Assembly: GCA_041612005.1 (NCBI GenBank) | Contig: JBFILW010000052.1 | Location: 1-15,380 of the forward strand | From: JBFILW01 sp041612005 | GTDB taxonomy: Bacteria > Gemmatimonadota > Gemmatimonadetes > Palauibacterales > Palauibacteraceae | Reading direction: 5' to 3' | Length of the DNA stretch: 15,380 bases | Shown here: piece by piece, positions 1-7,329 of the stretch | Position numbering within the stretch: the first letter of the stretch is position 1 | Layout of the letters: every line of letters starts with the position of its first letter | Position numbers and translations under genes: made by a program | The notes under the pieces: generated by a model | The model's database searches: none | What the model saw: only the letters and a program-made list of their open reading frames with translations | What the model was told of the DNA's origin: nothing

Positions 1-2
1 AG

Positions 3-76
3 CGGGGCTGACGGGACTCGAACCCGCGACCTCCGGTGTGACAGACCGGCACTCTAACCAACTGAGCTACAGCCCC
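3..76 (-). tRNA. tRNA-Asp (anticodon GTC)
   Basis: The reverse strand folds as a full cloverleaf. The 7-bp acceptor stem pairs GGGGCTG with CAGCCCC, the D-arm carries AGCTCAGTTGG, and the T-arm carries GGTTCGAGTCC. The anticodon stem CCGGT/ACCGG holds a 7-base loop, CTGTCAC, so the anticodon is GTC (aspartate). The discriminator base is G at position 3. CCA is not encoded: the next two bases read CT, so the end must be added by CCA nucleotidyltransferase. It lies 6 bases downstream of tRNA-Val on the same strand and is probably co-transcribed with it. Confidence 0.97.
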
Positions 77-82
77 GGTGGA

Positions 83-156
<74 letters not shown>

Positions 157-184
157 CGCGAGCAGTGGCGATGATCCTCCACCG

Positions 185-218
185 AAAAACACGAGCGGGA
201 GCACGAGTGCGCCCGCTC
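185..218 (-). terminator. Rho-independent terminator downstream of the aminotransferase
   Basis: Read on the - strand, GAGCGGG (218-212) pairs with CCCGCTC (199-193). One mismatch follows, then a further 3 bp and a 4-base loop (207-204). After the stem come GTG and five T residues (189-185). It lies 73 bp past the stop codon of the - strand aminotransferase gene, where its terminator is expected. It is also just upstream of the tRNA genes, so it may separate the two transcription units. Confidence 0.6.
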
Positions 219-230
219 GAGAGGCCGCAA

Positions 231-259
231 AGCTAACGAGTCGCCGGTCATACGGTCAA
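231..259 (-). promoter_or_regulatory. Possible sigma-70 promoter reading toward the tRNA genes
   Basis: On the - strand, TTGACC (259-254) is a 5-of-6 match to the -35 box. Exactly 17 bases later comes TTAGCT (236-231), a weak -10 box; TAGCTT one base on is an alternative. It sits between the aminotransferase stop and the tRNA genes. The predicted start near 224 would place the terminator-like hairpin almost at the 5' end of the transcript, which weakens the call. Confidence 0.3.
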
Positions 260-290
260 GATTGGGCCCTGCCCGGCCGCGTGAGCTGTG

Positions 291-1472
291 TCAGCTGCGC
301 AGCGCCTCGATCACGCGCCCGCGCTCCTCATCGGTCAGACCCGCGAAGATGGGCAGGCTGAGCACTTCATCCGCCGCCCTCTCCGCTTCCGGAAAAGAAC
401 CGGGAGCGTGGCCGAGGTGGGCCAGCGGCCGCTGCAGGTGGAGGGGGGACGGGTAGTAGATGGCGTATCCGACCTGGCTTCGCTCGAGCCGGGCCACGAC
501 TCCGTCCCGGTTGCGGCACCGAATCGTGTACTGGTGGAACGTATGGGTGGCGTTGTCGCACACGTGTGGCAGCGTAATGTCGGACACGTCGGCCAGCGCC
601 TCATTGTACGCGGCCGCGTGCTGCTGGCGCCGGACGTTCCAGTCGGGCAGCCGCGACAACTTTACCTTCAGCACCGCGGCCTGCAGCGCATCGAGGCGGC
701 TGTTGAATCCGAGCAGCTCCGAATGGTAACGGCGGCCATCGCAGCCGTGGACTCGCAGGAGGCGGAGGCGTGCGGCCAGACCGGCATCGTCGGTCGTGAT
801 CATGCCGCCGTCGCCCCACGCGCCGAGGTTCTTGGTCGGATAGAAGGAGAAACACCCGAGCGTGCCCACCCCGCCGGCCATGAGATCGGATGGCCCGGCG
901 ACCCCGGCAGTTCCGTCGCCCCTCATCGCGGCTCCGATCGCCTGCGCCGCGTCCTCGATGATCACCAGCCCGTGCCGGTCGGCCAGATCCGTGAGCGCCC
1001 CCATGTCCGCCATCTGTCCATACAGGTGAACCGGGATGATGGCGGCCGTACGGGGAGTGATGGCTGCTTCGACCGCGGCGGGATCGATGTTGAAGGAGCG
1101 CGGATCGATGTCGGCGAACACCGGCGTCGCGCCCGCGTGCACCACGGCGGTGGCGGAGGAAAAGAAGCTGAACGGCGACGTGATCACCTCGTCGCCGGCG
1201 CCGATCCCGAGCGCTTTGAGTGAGAGGAAGAGTGCGTCCGTGCCACTCCCGACCCCGATCCCATGGCGCACTCCCACCCGCTCGGCGACCGCGGCTTCCA
1301 GTGCGTCCACGGCCGGCCCCAGCACGAACCGCGAGCTGGTGACCACATCTCGCACGGCCGCGTCCAGCTCCGCTCCCAAGTCGGAGTTCTCTCGCGTCAG
1401 GTCCTGAAACGGGACTGGCGCTACGGTCTGAGCGCCCGTGGTCCCGCTCGTCGTCGCGGATGGCTGCGACAC
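291..1472 (-). CDS. DegT/DnrJ/EryC1/StrS-family PLP-dependent aminotransferase
   Basis: This is a PLP-dependent sugar aminotransferase of the type that puts an amino group on a keto-nucleotide-sugar for surface polysaccharide or glycan synthesis (WbpE/WecE/FdtB relatives). Numbering from the GTG at 1472, the family signatures appear in order. They are VPFQDL near the N-terminus, GSGTDALFLSL around 75-85, the PFSFFSSATA segment, PVHLYGQ, the IIEDAAQ aspartate (D174) that contacts the PLP pyridine nitrogen, and CFSFYPTKNLG with the Schiff-base lysine K214. The length, 393 residues, suits the family. The reading frame stays open upstream to 1577, but homology begins only at VPFQDL. GTG 1472 is therefore the likeliest start, with a weak AGAGAG ribosome site. 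The loop before the lysine is longer than usual. The exact sugar substrate cannot be told from sequence. The divergent barrel-protein neighbour supports a surface-polysaccharide role. Confidence 0.9.
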   Translation of the reverse strand: MSQPSATTSGTTGAQTVAPVPFQDLTRENSDLGAELDAAVRDVVTSSRFVLGPAVDALEAAVAERVGVRHGIGVGSGTDALFLSLKALGIGAGDEVITSPFSFFSSATAVVHAGATPVFADIDPRSFNIDPAAVEAAITPRTAAIIPVHLYGQMADMGALTDLADRHGLVIIEDAAQAIGAAMRGDGTAGVAGPSDLMAGGVGTLGCFSFYPTKNLGAWGDGGMITTDDAGLAARLRLLRVHGCDGRRYHSELLGFNSRLDALQAAVLKVKLSRLPDWNVRRQQHAAAYNEALADVSDITLPHVCDNATHTFHQYTIRCRNRDGVVARLERSQVGYAIYYPSPLHLQRPLAHLGHAPGSFPEAERAADEVLSLPIFAGLTDEERGRVIEALRS

Positions 1473-1489
1473 GCGTGTCTCTCTGTCTG

Positions 1490-1518
1490 TTATTGTTGTC
1501 TGGAGGAGCGCCGAACAA
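1490..1518 (-). promoter_or_regulatory. Possible promoter of the aminotransferase gene
   Basis: On the - strand, TTGTTC (1518-1513) is followed after exactly 17 bases by CAATAA (1495-1490). Transcription would begin near 1483, leaving a leader of about 10 bases before GTG 1472. The boxes are approximate matches, so this is a candidate only. Confidence 0.25.
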
Positions 1519-1581
1519 CGAGTTTGTCCGAAACCCGGCCGGGACTTGATACGATACCACCGCCGGCAACGACGCAACAGA

Positions 1582-3360
1582 TTGGGGAAGCTCGGGGAGC
1601 GGCTTGCGCGGGGGCGTGCGACCGGGGGTCGCCTCCCTCTAGATTGGGGCGGCGACGGACTGCAGCGGACCCTGGCACGGGAGGCGCGGCTAATTTTCTC
1701 GAGTCGACGGTATCTGAGGAGCGTCCTGTTCGCCGCAGCGGTGGTGATCCCGTGTGCGCCGCTCGCCGGCCAGGAGAGCCCCGGCGCGGCCGGGCGCGAT
1801 GGATCGCAGGAGGAGGCGCCGCCCTCCGCGGCCGACCGATTCTTTTCCTCCGCCTACCTGCCCCTCGGCCACTGGGCGTACCCGCTCCTCGACAACTGGG
1901 TCGCCAGCGGCCGCATCACCGAGCTCGATCCCCTGATCCAGCCGTACCGGCGCATCGAGGTGGCGCGGGCGATCCTTCACGTACAGGAGGACTCGCCGAC
2001 CGGGACCGAAGGCGCCTGGATGCCGGCACTCGAGAAGGAATTCGCGCTCGAGCTGCGGGCGCTGCGTGGCGAGAGGAAGAACAACAACTCCGGTTTTCTC
2101 TACATCGATGGTGGCCTCGGCGTCTACAGTCAGACCCACCGTGATCTCATGCGCGCCGAGCTCAGCGGCCCAACCTCCAAGACACGCGCTCTCGGACAGG
2201 CCTTCGTGAACATGTCGGGCCAGGCGGGCGCGGTGGCGGGTGCGTTCCGCGGCGGAGCGGACTGGTTCTACAAGTACGATGCGCAGTTCTTCCCCAGAGG
2301 CGTGGCCCCTGCCAAGGAAGGACTCTTATTTGGCGACGTCTATTTCAGGGTGCCTGAAGGATACGCGGAGCTCCAGACCAAGTACGCGCGCGTGTTTTTC
2401 GGTCGCATGTACCGCAACTGGGGCCTGCCCGGCCTCGACGGATTCATGCGATCCGACTACGCCTACAGCGAAGAGGAGTTGAGCTACCGGTTCGGCCCCA
2501 AGTGGGTGTTCCTGGTCGGGTCGATCGCCAGCTACAGCGACTTCCGGAGGGATACGACCCACTACGTCTCCATGCACCGTCTCGAGATCCGGCCGGTCGA
2601 CAACTTCATCATCACCTTCGGCGAGGCGGTGGTGCACGGCGGGCCGTCGCAAGCGCTGGTGTGGAAGTTCATCAACCCGATCTCGGTCTGGCACGTGGCC
2701 GCGGACGACAACGACCCCCCCCACAACAAGATCGGTGAGCTATCGGCCTGGTGGCGTCCGACCAACGGCGTGGCGCTGTACGGATCATACCTGGCCGATG
2801 CGACCAACCTCGAGGGATCGTGCTGCCAGGCGGGCGGCAGTTTTGCGGTCGACCTCCCGTCTATCGCGCCCGGCTTGGGGTTGGGCGCCCGTTTCACCGC
2901 TCTGCAGAGCCTCGTCTACCGCACCGGCCTGCCATGGGAGGGATACCTGGTCGAGGGAATCGGGCTCGGGTGGGACAAGATCGACCTCTACATGCTGACG
3001 ATCGAGGCCGACTGGCTCGGTGCTACGCGTTACCTGCGGTCCGGCGGCACCCTGACGCTGCAGCCGAGGCTGGACCTGCAGTGGATGGGCGAGCAAGTGA
3101 TCACGGAGCTGCGACCGCCGCCCGATCAGCTTCCCGACTTTCCGCGCATCCTCTCCGGTGTCACCGAGACGACGGTGCGGCCTGCGATCGCGGGTCGGTG
3201 GCGTCAGCCGATCCGCCCCTTTTTCGTCGATGTCCAGTTCGACCTCGGGGTGAACTTCGTCAGCAACTTCCAGCACCAGACGGGGGACAACCGCTCAACG
3301 TTCGTGGGCAATCTCAAGGTTCTGATCGAGACTCCGCACTGGAGCTTCGGGCTCGATTAG
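1582..3360 (+). CDS. Secreted outer-membrane beta-barrel protein, probably capsule-assembly Wzi-like
   Basis: This is an exported protein with a hydrophobic signal peptide (about 1723-1767, ending CAPLAGQ). The mature N-terminal region reads LPLGHWAYPLLDNW and then QPYRRIEVARAIL, a helical module common ahead of Wzi-type barrels. The rest alternates aromatic and polar residues like beta strands, with Wzi-like stretches such as GRMYRNWGLPGLDGFM, MHRLEIRPVDNFIITFGE and FINPISVWHV. Wzi proteins bind capsular polysaccharide at the outer membrane. The link here rests on remembered family patterns and the divergent sugar-aminotransferase neighbour. The C-terminus ends in D, not the aromatic residue usual for barrel proteins. 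The start is uncertain: no ATG or GTG precedes the signal peptide closely. TTG 1582 is the nearest canonical codon keeping it, and the open frame extends back to ATG 1438, which would overlap the divergent gene. Confidence 0.6.
   Translation: MGKLGERLARGRATGGRLPLDWGGDGLQRTLAREARLIFSSRRYLRSVLFAAAVVIPCAPLAGQESPGAAGRDGSQEEAPPSAADRFFSSAYLPLGHWAYPLLDNWVASGRITELDPLIQPYRRIEVARAILHVQEDSPTGTEGAWMPALEKEFALELRALRGERKNNNSGFLYIDGGLGVYSQTHRDLMRAELSGPTSKTRALGQAFVNMSGQAGAVAGAFRGGADWFYKYDAQFFPRGVAPAKEGLLFGDVYFRVPEGYAELQTKYARVFFGRMYRNWGLPGLDGFMRSDYAYSEEELSYRFGPKWVFLVGSIASYSDFRRDTTHYVSMHRLEIRPVDNFIITFGEAVVHGGPSQALVWKFINPISVWHVAADDNDPPHNKIGELSAWWRPTNGVALYGSYLADATNLEGSCCQAGGSFAVDLPSIAPGLGLGARFTALQSLVYRTGLPWEGYLVEGIGLGWDKIDLYMLTIEADWLGATRYLRSGGTLTLQPRLDLQWMGEQVITELRPPPDQLPDFPRILSGVTETTVRPAIAGRWRQPIRPFFVDVQFDLGVNFVSNFQHQTGDNRSTFVGNLKVLIETPHWSFGLD
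1618..1632. repeat. Short inverted repeat in the divergent intergenic region
   Basis: GCGACC (1618-1623) and GGTCGC (1627-1632) form a perfect 6-bp inverted repeat with a GGG loop. It lies between the two divergent genes and upstream of the barrel signal peptide. It could be an operator half-site pair or an mRNA hairpin. No T-run follows, so it is not a terminator. The 9-mer AGATTGGGG also occurs twice in this region (1579-1587 and 1641-1649). Confidence 0.35.
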
Positions 3361-3411
3361 GCCGCTCCGCAGCGTCTTTGCATCGTGCTTGGAGCGTGAT
3401 ACCTTGTCGCC

Positions 3412-3431
3412 CGATCAGCTACCGCTGATCG
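3412..3431. promoter_or_regulatory. Perfect 8-bp inverted repeat upstream of actA
   Basis: CGATCAGC (3412-3419) and GCTGATCG (3424-3431) are a perfect inverted repeat around the loop TACC. A second, shorter palindrome, GTTC-CT-GAAC, overlaps its right edge (3431-3440). It lies 52 bp after the barrel gene stop and 41 bp before the actA start. It could end the upstream transcript, though there is no T-run. It could also be an operator or a 5'-leader hairpin of the ACIII operon. Confidence 0.45.
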
Positions 3432-3472
3432 TTCCTGAACACGACACGCCGGTCTCCGATCAATAGCGCGAC

Positions 3473-4216
3473 ATGACCAACGCGAAGCGGCTGACAACTG
3501 GGGCGACATTGGGCGTTTTGGCCCTGGCGGTCGGTGGCTGGATGTTGCTGAAGGCGGGGGCCGAGCCGGCCGTCGCGCAGGAGGACCCGGCCGTTCAGAC
3601 CGCTGCGACCGCCGCTCAGGAGGCCGAGCAAACTCCCGCCGAAGCCGCGATCGCCGCGGCCGAGAACGCCGATCGGGGTCCCGCGCAGCCGATTCCCTTC
3701 AATCATGCCTTCCACGTGACGGAACTCTCGATGAGCTGCGCATACTGCCACACGGGTACCGAGCGCTCGAAGGTAGCGGTGATGCCCGCGCTGTCACTGT
3801 GTATCGGCTGTCACCGCGTGGTAGGGGGCGCCCTGGCCCCGATCCAGGAACTACGGGCCTACTGGGCGCGGGGCGAGCCGGTTCCCTGGGAACGCGTTTA
3901 CAAGGTTCCCGAGTTCGTTCAGTTCTACCATGAGCCCCACATGCGCAACGGCCTCGAGTGCGAGGAATGCCACGGCCCGGTCGAGGAGATGGACCGGATC
4001 TACCAGTGGTCGTCGCTGCGGATGGGCTGGTGCCTGGAGTGTCACCGCGGCGAGCCGGAGGAAACCGACGTCGCGACGGACTACATGCTCAGCCAGGAGT
4101 ATCAACACGCGCCGACGCCCGAAGGCCGCCAGCCGACCGGACTCTATCCGTACGCAATCAGTGAGGAGTACGGCGCGAGCCGCGCCCCGATCGACTGCCT
4201 GGCCTGTCATTATTAG
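3473..4216 (+). CDS. actA: Alternative complex III subunit ActA, pentaheme cytochrome c
   Basis: ActA is the periplasmic multiheme electron carrier of alternative complex III, the quinol-oxidising complex that replaces bc1. The 247-residue protein has five CXXCH heme-attachment motifs: C89-H93, C110-H114, C163-H167, C187-H191 and C242-H246. Five hemes is the known count for ActA. Residues about 9-27 form one hydrophobic segment that anchors or exports the N-terminus. An Ala/Glu/Gln-rich linker (about 34-70) then leads to the heme domain, which starts near PIPFNHAFH. ATG 3473 is the first start after an in-frame stop at 3464-3466, which fixes the N-terminus, although no Shine-Dalgarno sequence is visible. 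It is the first gene of the act operon, and actB begins at the next base after its stop. Confidence 0.95.
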   Translation: MTNAKRLTTGATLGVLALAVGGWMLLKAGAEPAVAQEDPAVQTAATAAQEAEQTPAEAAIAAAENADRGPAQPIPFNHAFHVTELSMSCAYCHTGTERSKVAVMPALSLCIGCHRVVGGALAPIQELRAYWARGEPVPWERVYKVPEFVQFYHEPHMRNGLECEECHGPVEEMDRIYQWSSLRMGWCLECHRGEPEETDVATDYMLSQEYQHAPTPEGRQPTGLYPYAISEEYGASRAPIDCLACHY

Positions 4217-7200
4217 ATGAGCTCCGAGATGCACGAGCGCGAGATGACCGAGTCGAGCTGCGCCTCCGGAACATGCGGATGCGGAGGGGCCGAACCGGTT
4301 GCCGAGCCGGGGACCTCGCGACGCGACTTTCTCAAGGTGATCGGCGTGGCAGGCGCCGGAGTTGCGGCGACGGCGGCGTGCGGGCCACCCGATGCCGGAG
4401 ACAAGTTGATCTCCTACCTGGTGACCCCCGAGAACACCACGCCGGGCGTCAACACCACCTACGCGACGCTGCTGACCGGCGCCGGCCCGGAGCCGCTGGG
4501 CCTGCACGCCTGGGTGCGCGACGGGCGGCCGATCAAGCTCGAGGGCAATCCGAGCTTCCCCACCAACCGCGGCAAGCTCACTGCGCTGGCGCAGTCGGCG
4601 CTCCAGGACCTGTACGATCCGGACCGTGTGCAGCAGCCGCTGCGACGGGCAGGGGACGGCTTCCAGCCGGTTAGCTGGGAGGAAGCGATCGCGAACGCGG
4701 GTGGAGCGGTGGGCGGCGCCGGTGTGGTGCTGCTCACACCTCCGGTCACTGGCAGCCGAGCCCAGCTCTACACCGAGTGGGCGGCGGCTCTCCGCGCCGA
4801 GCATGTCCAGTACGAGCCGTTCAACTACGTGGTTCAACGGCGCGCCAACGAAATCACGTTTGGAGTGCGGGACATCCCCGCCTACGACGTCGACGGCGCG
4901 GACTTCATCCTCTCATTCGGGGCCGAGTTCCTGGAGACGTGGTTGGCACCGACGGATCTGTCGCGCCGATACGCGGCTGCGCGCGCGTTCGAGACCGGCC
5001 GCCAGGCCGAGTTCGTCTTCGTAGGCCCCCGCCTCTCCCTGACCGGAACCAACGCGGACGACTGGATTCCGGCCCGCGCGGGCACGGAGACGCTGGTGGC
5101 ATTGGCGATCGCGCGGGCGGTGGCCGAGCGGCGCGGAGTGGCGCCACGCCTGACTGCGCTCCTGGCGCCGTATTCACCCGATGCGGTGGCCGACCAGGTG
5201 GGCGTGCCCGCCGAGCGCATCCAGGCCCTGGCCGAGAAAGTGGCGGGCGCCCGGGCACCGATCGCGCTGCCTCCAGGCGTCGCGGGCCAGGGGCAGGCCG
5301 CCACCGATGCGCATGTGGCCGTAGCGCTCCTCAACTGGGTGGCGGGGGCCGTCGGACAGACGGTTCGCTTCGGGGCGGGAGCCAGGCGTGCCGAATCGGC
5401 CTCGTTCACGGAGATGGAGCGCCTCATCTCGGCCATGCGCTCGGGTGGAGTCAGCACGCTCATCGTGGCCGGCGTCAACCCCGTGTACTCGCTCCCGGCG
5501 GCCAGCGGCTTCGCCGACGCGCTCGGACAGGTCACCACGGTGATCTCGCTCGGCTCGCACATGGACGAGACGACGCAGGCGGCCGGCTGGGTGCTTCCGG
5601 CCAACCACGAGCTGGAGTCCTGGAGCGATGCCGAGATCGGTGCAGGTGCCCGTGGACTCGGGCAGCCGCTGATCTCACCGCTGTTCGACACGCGACAGGC
5701 CGAGGACATCCTCATGCAGGTGGCTGTGGCGGCCAGCCCGGGCACTGACTTCGGCGCGCCGGACTTCGCGAGCTACCTCCAGAACCGGTGGCGGGAGTTG
5801 CACCGCGCCGGTGACCGGGTTCTCGGCTTCGAGAGCTGGTGGGTCGAGCGCATGAAGGCCGGCGGTATCTACGACCGAAGTCCGGCCCCCACGACTCCGG
5901 TCTCGCTCGCGGCGGGCGCCTTCGCCTACGACTTCCCGACTCCCGGACAGGACGGCGGCGGGTCCCTCAGTCTCGTCGCCTACCCGACGCTTCAGTTCTA
6001 CGACGGCCGCGGCGCCAACCGGCCCTGGATGCAGGAGATGCCGGACCCGGTCGTGAAAGCCGTGTGGAACAGCTGGGTCGAGCTGCACCCGGACGCGGCG
6101 ACCGCGCGCGGACTCGCCCACGGCGACATCGTCGAGGTGCGGTCGGAATCCGGCTCCATCCGGGCGCCCGTTTTTGTTTACAGGGGCATCCGGGAGGACT
6201 GTGTCGGGATGCCGCTCGGCCAGGGACACACGGCGTATGGACGGTTCGCGGCCGGCCGTGGCGTCAATCCGCTCGAGATACTGCCAGCTCGGACCGATGC
6301 CACCAGCGGAGCGCTGGCCTTTGGCGGCGCGGCCGTGGAGCTGACGGCGACCGGCGAGCGGGGGCAGCTGGTCAACACCCAGGGAAGCGACAGCGACCAC
6401 GATCGCCACATTGCCACGATGATCGGCGTCGACCTCGCCCGCGCCGAGCTGCGCGAGCACCACGCCGATCCGGACCAGGCCGTCGACGCGGCGTTCGATT
6501 CCGACCCCAACAGCCCCTATCGCTGGGGGATGACGATCGACCTCAACTTGTGCACCGGTTGCGGCGCCTGCACGGCCGCCTGCGCGGCAGAGAACAACAT
6601 TCCCTGGGTCGGCGAGAAGCGGGTGCAGCAGGGGCGCGAGATGTCCTGGATCTCCGTCGCCCGCTACTACAAGGAGACGGCGGACGGCGGTTTCCGCACG
6701 CTTCACGCCCCGATGCTCTGCCAGCACTGCGGCGACGCGCCCTGCGAGCCCGTTTGTCCAGTCTACGCCACCTACCACAACCCGGAGGGCCTCAACGCGC
6801 AGGTCTACAACCGGTGCGTGGGAACCCGGTACTGCGCGAACAACTGCCCCTACAAGGTGCGCCGCTTCAACTGGTACACGTACCCGATGGGCGAGGATGG
6901 AGAGGACAGGACGTTCGGCGAATGGCCGTACCCGCTCAATCTGCAGTTGAACCCCGACGTGACGGTGCGGTCGAAGGGCGTGATGGAGAAGTGCACCTTC
7001 TGCGTGCAGCGGATCAGCCGCGCCAAGTTCCTGGCCAAGGATCAAGGAAGACAGGTCGGAGACGGCGAGGTGGTGTCGGCGTGCATGCAGACGTGTCCGA
7101 CCGAGGCAATCGTGTTCGGCAATCTCAAAGACCCGGCGAGTCGCGTCTCGCAGCTCGCCCGCGGAGCGCGGGGCTACCACGCGCTGGATGAGCTGAGCAC

Positions 7201-7321
7201 GCGGCCGGCCGTCACCTACCTGAAGGGCGTGACGCATGCCGAGCTCGAGAACGGGTCGCACGGGGGCGGCCACGAGGGCGAAGAAAGCCACGATAGCGAG
7301 AACGCGGAGTCCCATGCCTGA
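4217..7321 (+). CDS. actB: Alternative complex III subunit ActB, iron-sulfur / molybdopterin-fold protein
   Basis: ActB is the large periplasmic ACIII subunit that relays electrons through iron-sulfur clusters. It fuses a molybdopterin-oxidoreductase-like domain (known in ACIII to lack the cofactor) to a ferredoxin-like domain. The 1034 residues show a Tat motif S34-RRDFLK, a hydrophobic stretch and then C55 in a TAAC context. Tat export with lipidation at C55 is therefore plausible, as I recall for the Flavobacterium complex. The C-terminal third carries the cluster ligands: C779/782/785/789, C835/838/843/847, C867/873/877 with C926/929, and C956/C960. This suits three [4Fe-4S] clusters and one [3Fe-4S] cluster. 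Oddities are a short Cys cluster before the Tat motif (C15, C20, C22) and a His/Glu-rich tail (about 1010-1034). The start abuts the actA stop with no ribosome site of its own, which suggests translational coupling. Confidence 0.95.
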   Translation: MSSEMHEREMTESSCASGTCGCGGAEPVAEPGTSRRDFLKVIGVAGAGVAATAACGPPDAGDKLISYLVTPENTTPGVNTTYATLLTGAGPEPLGLHAWVRDGRPIKLEGNPSFPTNRGKLTALAQSALQDLYDPDRVQQPLRRAGDGFQPVSWEEAIANAGGAVGGAGVVLLTPPVTGSRAQLYTEWAAALRAEHVQYEPFNYVVQRRANEITFGVRDIPAYDVDGADFILSFGAEFLETWLAPTDLSRRYAAARAFETGRQAEFVFVGPRLSLTGTNADDWIPARAGTETLVALAIARAVAERRGVAPRLTALLAPYSPDAVADQVGVPAERIQALAEKVAGARAPIALPPGVAGQGQAATDAHVAVALLNWVAGAVGQTVRFGAGARRAESASFTEMERLISAMRSGGVSTLIVAGVNPVYSLPAASGFADALGQVTTVISLGSHMDETTQAAGWVLPANHELESWSDAEIGAGARGLGQPLISPLFDTRQAEDILMQVAVAASPGTDFGAPDFASYLQNRWRELHRAGDRVLGFESWWVERMKAGGIYDRSPAPTTPVSLAAGAFAYDFPTPGQDGGGSLSLVAYPTLQFYDGRGANRPWMQEMPDPVVKAVWNSWVELHPDAATARGLAHGDIVEVRSESGSIRAPVFVYRGIREDCVGMPLGQGHTAYGRFAAGRGVNPLEILPARTDATSGALAFGGAAVELTATGERGQLVNTQGSDSDHDRHIATMIGVDLARAELREHHADPDQAVDAAFDSDPNSPYRWGMTIDLNLCTGCGACTAACAAENNIPWVGEKRVQQGREMSWISVARYYKETADGGFRTLHAPMLCQHCGDAPCEPVCPVYATYHNPEGLNAQVYNRCVGTRYCANNCPYKVRRFNWYTYPMGEDGEDRTFGEWPYPLNLQLNPDVTVRSKGVMEKCTFCVQRISRAKFLAKDQGRQVGDGEVVSACMQTCPTEAIVFGNLKDPASRVSQLARGARGYHALDELSTRPAVTYLKGVTHAELENGSHGGGHEGEESHDSENAESHA

Positions 7322-7329
7322 GATTCGAC

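Noticed and set aside
288..1223. Open frame of 311 codons on the + strand opposite the aminotransferase
   Set aside because: The - strand carries all DegT/StrS signatures and a terminator, so the + frame is a shadow.
3431..3440. GTTC-CT-GAAC palindrome as a LexA/SOS box
   Set aside because: The half-sites are in the opposite order to the Gram-positive GAAC-N4-GTTC box, and no SOS gene follows.
3851..4837. Open frame of 328 codons on the - strand across the actA/actB junction
   Set aside because: It runs antisense to heme motifs and the Tat leader. Its composition is that of a shadow frame, with no family features.
5675..7315. Long open frame on the - strand opposite actB (546 codons)
   Set aside because: It is a mirror of the high-GC codon pattern of actB. 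It is rich in Arg/Val/His without any recognisable domain, while the + strand has full Fe-S motifs.
4217..7321. ActB as a catalytic molybdenum oxidoreductase (formate dehydrogenase or polysulfide/tetrathionate reductase)
   Set aside because: The flanking pentaheme ActA, DUF3341 ActD, monoheme ActE and two NrfD-like proteins define ACIII, whose ActB is known to lack the molybdenum cofactor.
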